This document shows positions 62,635-64,000 of a DNA stretch of 64,000 nucleotides, piece after piece. How positions within the stretch are numbered: the first letter of the stretch is position 1; every line of letters begins with the position of its first letter. Source of the stretch: CATOSP01 sp965204715 (GTDB lineage: Bacteria; Chloroflexota; Dehalococcoidia; Lucifugimonadales; UBA3495); contig OZ242009.1 in NCBI GenBank assembly GCA_965204715.1, positions 310,001 to 374,000 of the forward strand, read 5' to 3'. Made by a program: the position numbers and the translations under genes. The notes below the pieces were generated by a model, which saw nothing but the letters and a program-made list of their open reading frames with translations, was not told the DNA's origin and did not search any database.

Positions 62635-63870
62635 TCATTTCGTCCACTTGCGGGTAAAGGTGACGAGATACATGGCCGTGATGAACAGGCCGATGAAGGA
62701 CTGCAAGCCACCCAGGTAGCGGAGCCAATTGTTCGGATGGTCAATCCACCCGCCGTAACCCAGGGTAGTGAAGGAGACCAGGGAAAAGTAAAGGGACTGC
62801 CACCAACGGTCCAACAATTGGCTGCCGTTGAAGGCCCAGAGTTCAGATAACGGGTAGAGGAAGTAGAGCAGCGCAAAGCCCAGGACGACAGCCGCGGCCG
62901 TATAAATGATCCGCATGGGCCGTTCCCCGTAGCCGAAGAGCACCTCGTGGACGGCAAGCCAGAGGTAATATATCAGGGTGCGCCACCACTGGAGACTGAA
63001 GATTCGCAACGCGCGCCAGGGGTGACGCCAACTCGACCCTCCAGTCAGTTGTTCCTGGGCTTCCAGCCGTTTGCAGACCCACTCCCGGAACAGAAATTCC
63101 CCGGAAATGTCGGAGTACCCGTGGTTCTGGTGCCAGATGTTGAGTTGCCGGTAGAGCACACGAGCATTGTGATAAAACTTTATCCGCTCCCATTCGCTGA
63201 TGTGCTTGCCCCCCCAGTCGGCGCCCTCCAAATTGGTCTGCCCGTCTATTCTCACAGCTAACAGGAACGCCCCCCGCAAATCGGCCTGCATCAGGAACGC
63301 CCCCCGGAGATCGGTGCGGAACAGGTCTGCCTCCCGGAAATCGGCGCGGAGAAGATCAGCTTCCCGAAGATCAGTGTGTCCCAGGTCGGCGCCCCTAAAA
63401 CACGCGCCCCGAAGGTCCATCTCGGACAGTTTGGCCGAGTTGAAGTTGCGGAAGGTCAGGTCGAGGCCGCTGGCAGTCCCGCCGTTGGCGCATATCAACC
63501 GCTCAACGTCTTCGCGGGACACAGGTTCCTTACCGGATAGCACGTCGTCCCGGCCCCACTGTTTCAACCACCAATCGACTGCTTCTTTCGTGTGGGGCAA
63601 AGGTCCTTCCTGCAAATCTCCTTGCTGTTCATCCGACCGCTGCGAATTGTCCAGGTGAGACGACCGGGTGGGGGAATATGATACGTCAGAGACCAGGGAA
63701 TCCGCATGTTGCGAATGGGGAAGTACCGGGGGTTGTGCAGAAGGGCTGGAGCTTGCAGGAGAGGGTGAGACACCGCCACCGGAAGGGATATTTTCCGGGT
63801 TTTCGCCGCTAACGTCGTTGCGGGCAAACTCTTCGCGGGAGTGCCAGCACCTTTCGGAGCTTCGAGTCAA
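62635..63870 (-). CDS. Pentapeptide-repeat potassium-channel-like protein
   Basis: This 411-residue protein has a disordered Ser/Pro-rich N-terminus, a helical domain, then about 15 pentapeptide repeats (LSEMDLRGACFRGADLGHTDLREADLLRADFREADLFRTDLRGAFLMQADLRGAFL, about 150-205), an insert, and two transmembrane helices around the ion-channel filter SFTTLGYGGWIDHP (about 365-378). This is the 2TM potassium-channel (Ion_trans_2) pattern. The repeat helix could be cytoplasmic and act as a sensor or tether. It converges with the LACTB2-like gene. Confidence 0.85.
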   Translation of the reverse strand: MTRSSERCWHSREEFARNDVSGENPENIPSGGGVSPSPASSSPSAQPPVLPHSQHADSLVSDVSYSPTRSSHLDNSQRSDEQQGDLQEGPLPHTKEAVDWWLKQWGRDDVLSGKEPVSREDVERLICANGGTASGLDLTFRNFNSAKLSEMDLRGACFRGADLGHTDLREADLLRADFREADLFRTDLRGAFLMQADLRGAFLLAVRIDGQTNLEGADWGGKHISEWERIKFYHNARVLYRQLNIWHQNHGYSDISGEFLFREWVCKRLEAQEQLTGGSSWRHPWRALRIFSLQWWRTLIYYLWLAVHEVLFGYGERPMRIIYTAAAVVLGFALLYFLYPLSELWAFNGSQLLDRWWQSLYFSLVSFTTLGYGGWIDHPNNWLRYLGGLQSFIGLFITAMYLVTFTRKWTK

Positions 63871-63900
63871 TTCCGTTTTCCTTCGTTTCCGTCGAAATGA

Positions 63901-64000
63901 TCAGCCAACCCTGCCGGGGCCTGCCTGTCCCCCAGGGGCAGTCAGGAAAGCCCGTATGTCATCGGCGTACTTGACCTCTGAATCGTCCTCGGGCTGGTAG
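63901..64000 (-). CDS. Partial coding sequence, C-terminal end
   Basis: A frame entering from the right edge reads YQPEDDSEVKYADDIRAFL then TAPGGQAGPGRVG and stops at 63901-63903. Its charged, helix-like text suggests a true gene end, 30 bases ahead of the channel gene and on the same strand. Not enough remains for a family call. Confidence 0.4.
   Translation of the reverse strand, partial: YQPEDDSEVKYADDIRAFLTAPGGQAGPGRVG

Overview
The window is a GC-rich, tightly packed bacterial chromosome segment. It most likely comes from the phylum Chloroflexota, class Dehalococcoidia or a SAR202-like relative. The evidence for this is indirect: a solitary 16S rRNA gene with its own promoter and terminator and no 23S or 5S after it, small lineage-typical families (DUF5679 zinc ribbon, DUF3090 plus SCO1664 pair, FmdB zinc ribbons), a Bacillus-type SOS box before lexA, and a mycobacterial-type CysM next to MoeB. 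No tRNA, CRISPR array or complete insertion sequence was seen.

Region by region. 1-3.7 kb (minus): partial NIPSNAP-like gene, retropepsin-like protease, polA. 3.9-10.1 kb (plus): a translationally coupled operon of two FmdB zinc ribbons, thiE, a translin-family protein and an RNase Z-like hydrolase; then a YifB/ComM ATPase, DUF3090 and SCO1664. 10.1-16.2 kb (minus): larC, ychF, DUF362, then a membrane cluster (UbiA-type prenyl-phosphate transferase, flippase-like protein, small membrane protein). 16.4-24.9 kb (plus): thioesterase, an Rrf2 regulator, a moeB-cysM sulfur cassette with a structured leader, and the nusA-ylxR-infB-rbfA-truB operon. 25-32 kb: small zinc ribbon, PHP phosphatase, NrtS-like protein, lexA, rpsT, gyrB, Nudix. 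32-41.6 kb: RidA-like protein, M20 peptidase, thiolase plus OB-fold partner, a lower-GC hypothetical/Nudix pair, HAD, VOC, a 227-bp MITE, LLM oxidoreductase, pyk. 41.8-53.5 kb: gltD and gltB separated by two tandem Uma2 genes, rsfS, ndk, tsaB/tsaE/thiL, and a third Uma2 gene. 53.5-55.6 kb: the solitary 16S rRNA unit. 55.6-58.2 kb: a small accessory island (unknown two-part protein, DUF2283, a TumA/TumE-like toxin-antitoxin pair flanked by a duplicated DUF2283 tail, a lone HicB-like gene, a nested inverted-repeat element). 58.3-64 kb: catabolic enzymes (hydratase, dienelactone hydrolase, CoA-transferase alpha subunit), an unknown conserved gene, a metallo-beta-lactamase-fold enzyme, and a pentapeptide-repeat potassium-channel-like protein.

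Several groups appear to work together. The transcription/translation operon (NusA, YlxR, IF-2, RbfA, TruB) is conserved. MoeB and CysM fit cysteine synthesis from a thiocarboxylated sulfur carrier, probably under the adjacent cysteine-bearing Rrf2 regulator. GltB and GltD form glutamate synthase. TsaB and TsaE serve t6A tRNA modification. Intergenic space is colonised by GTCATTCCCGC-type palindromes and longer inverted repeats. All calls rest on reading the sequence and on family knowledge; no database search was run.
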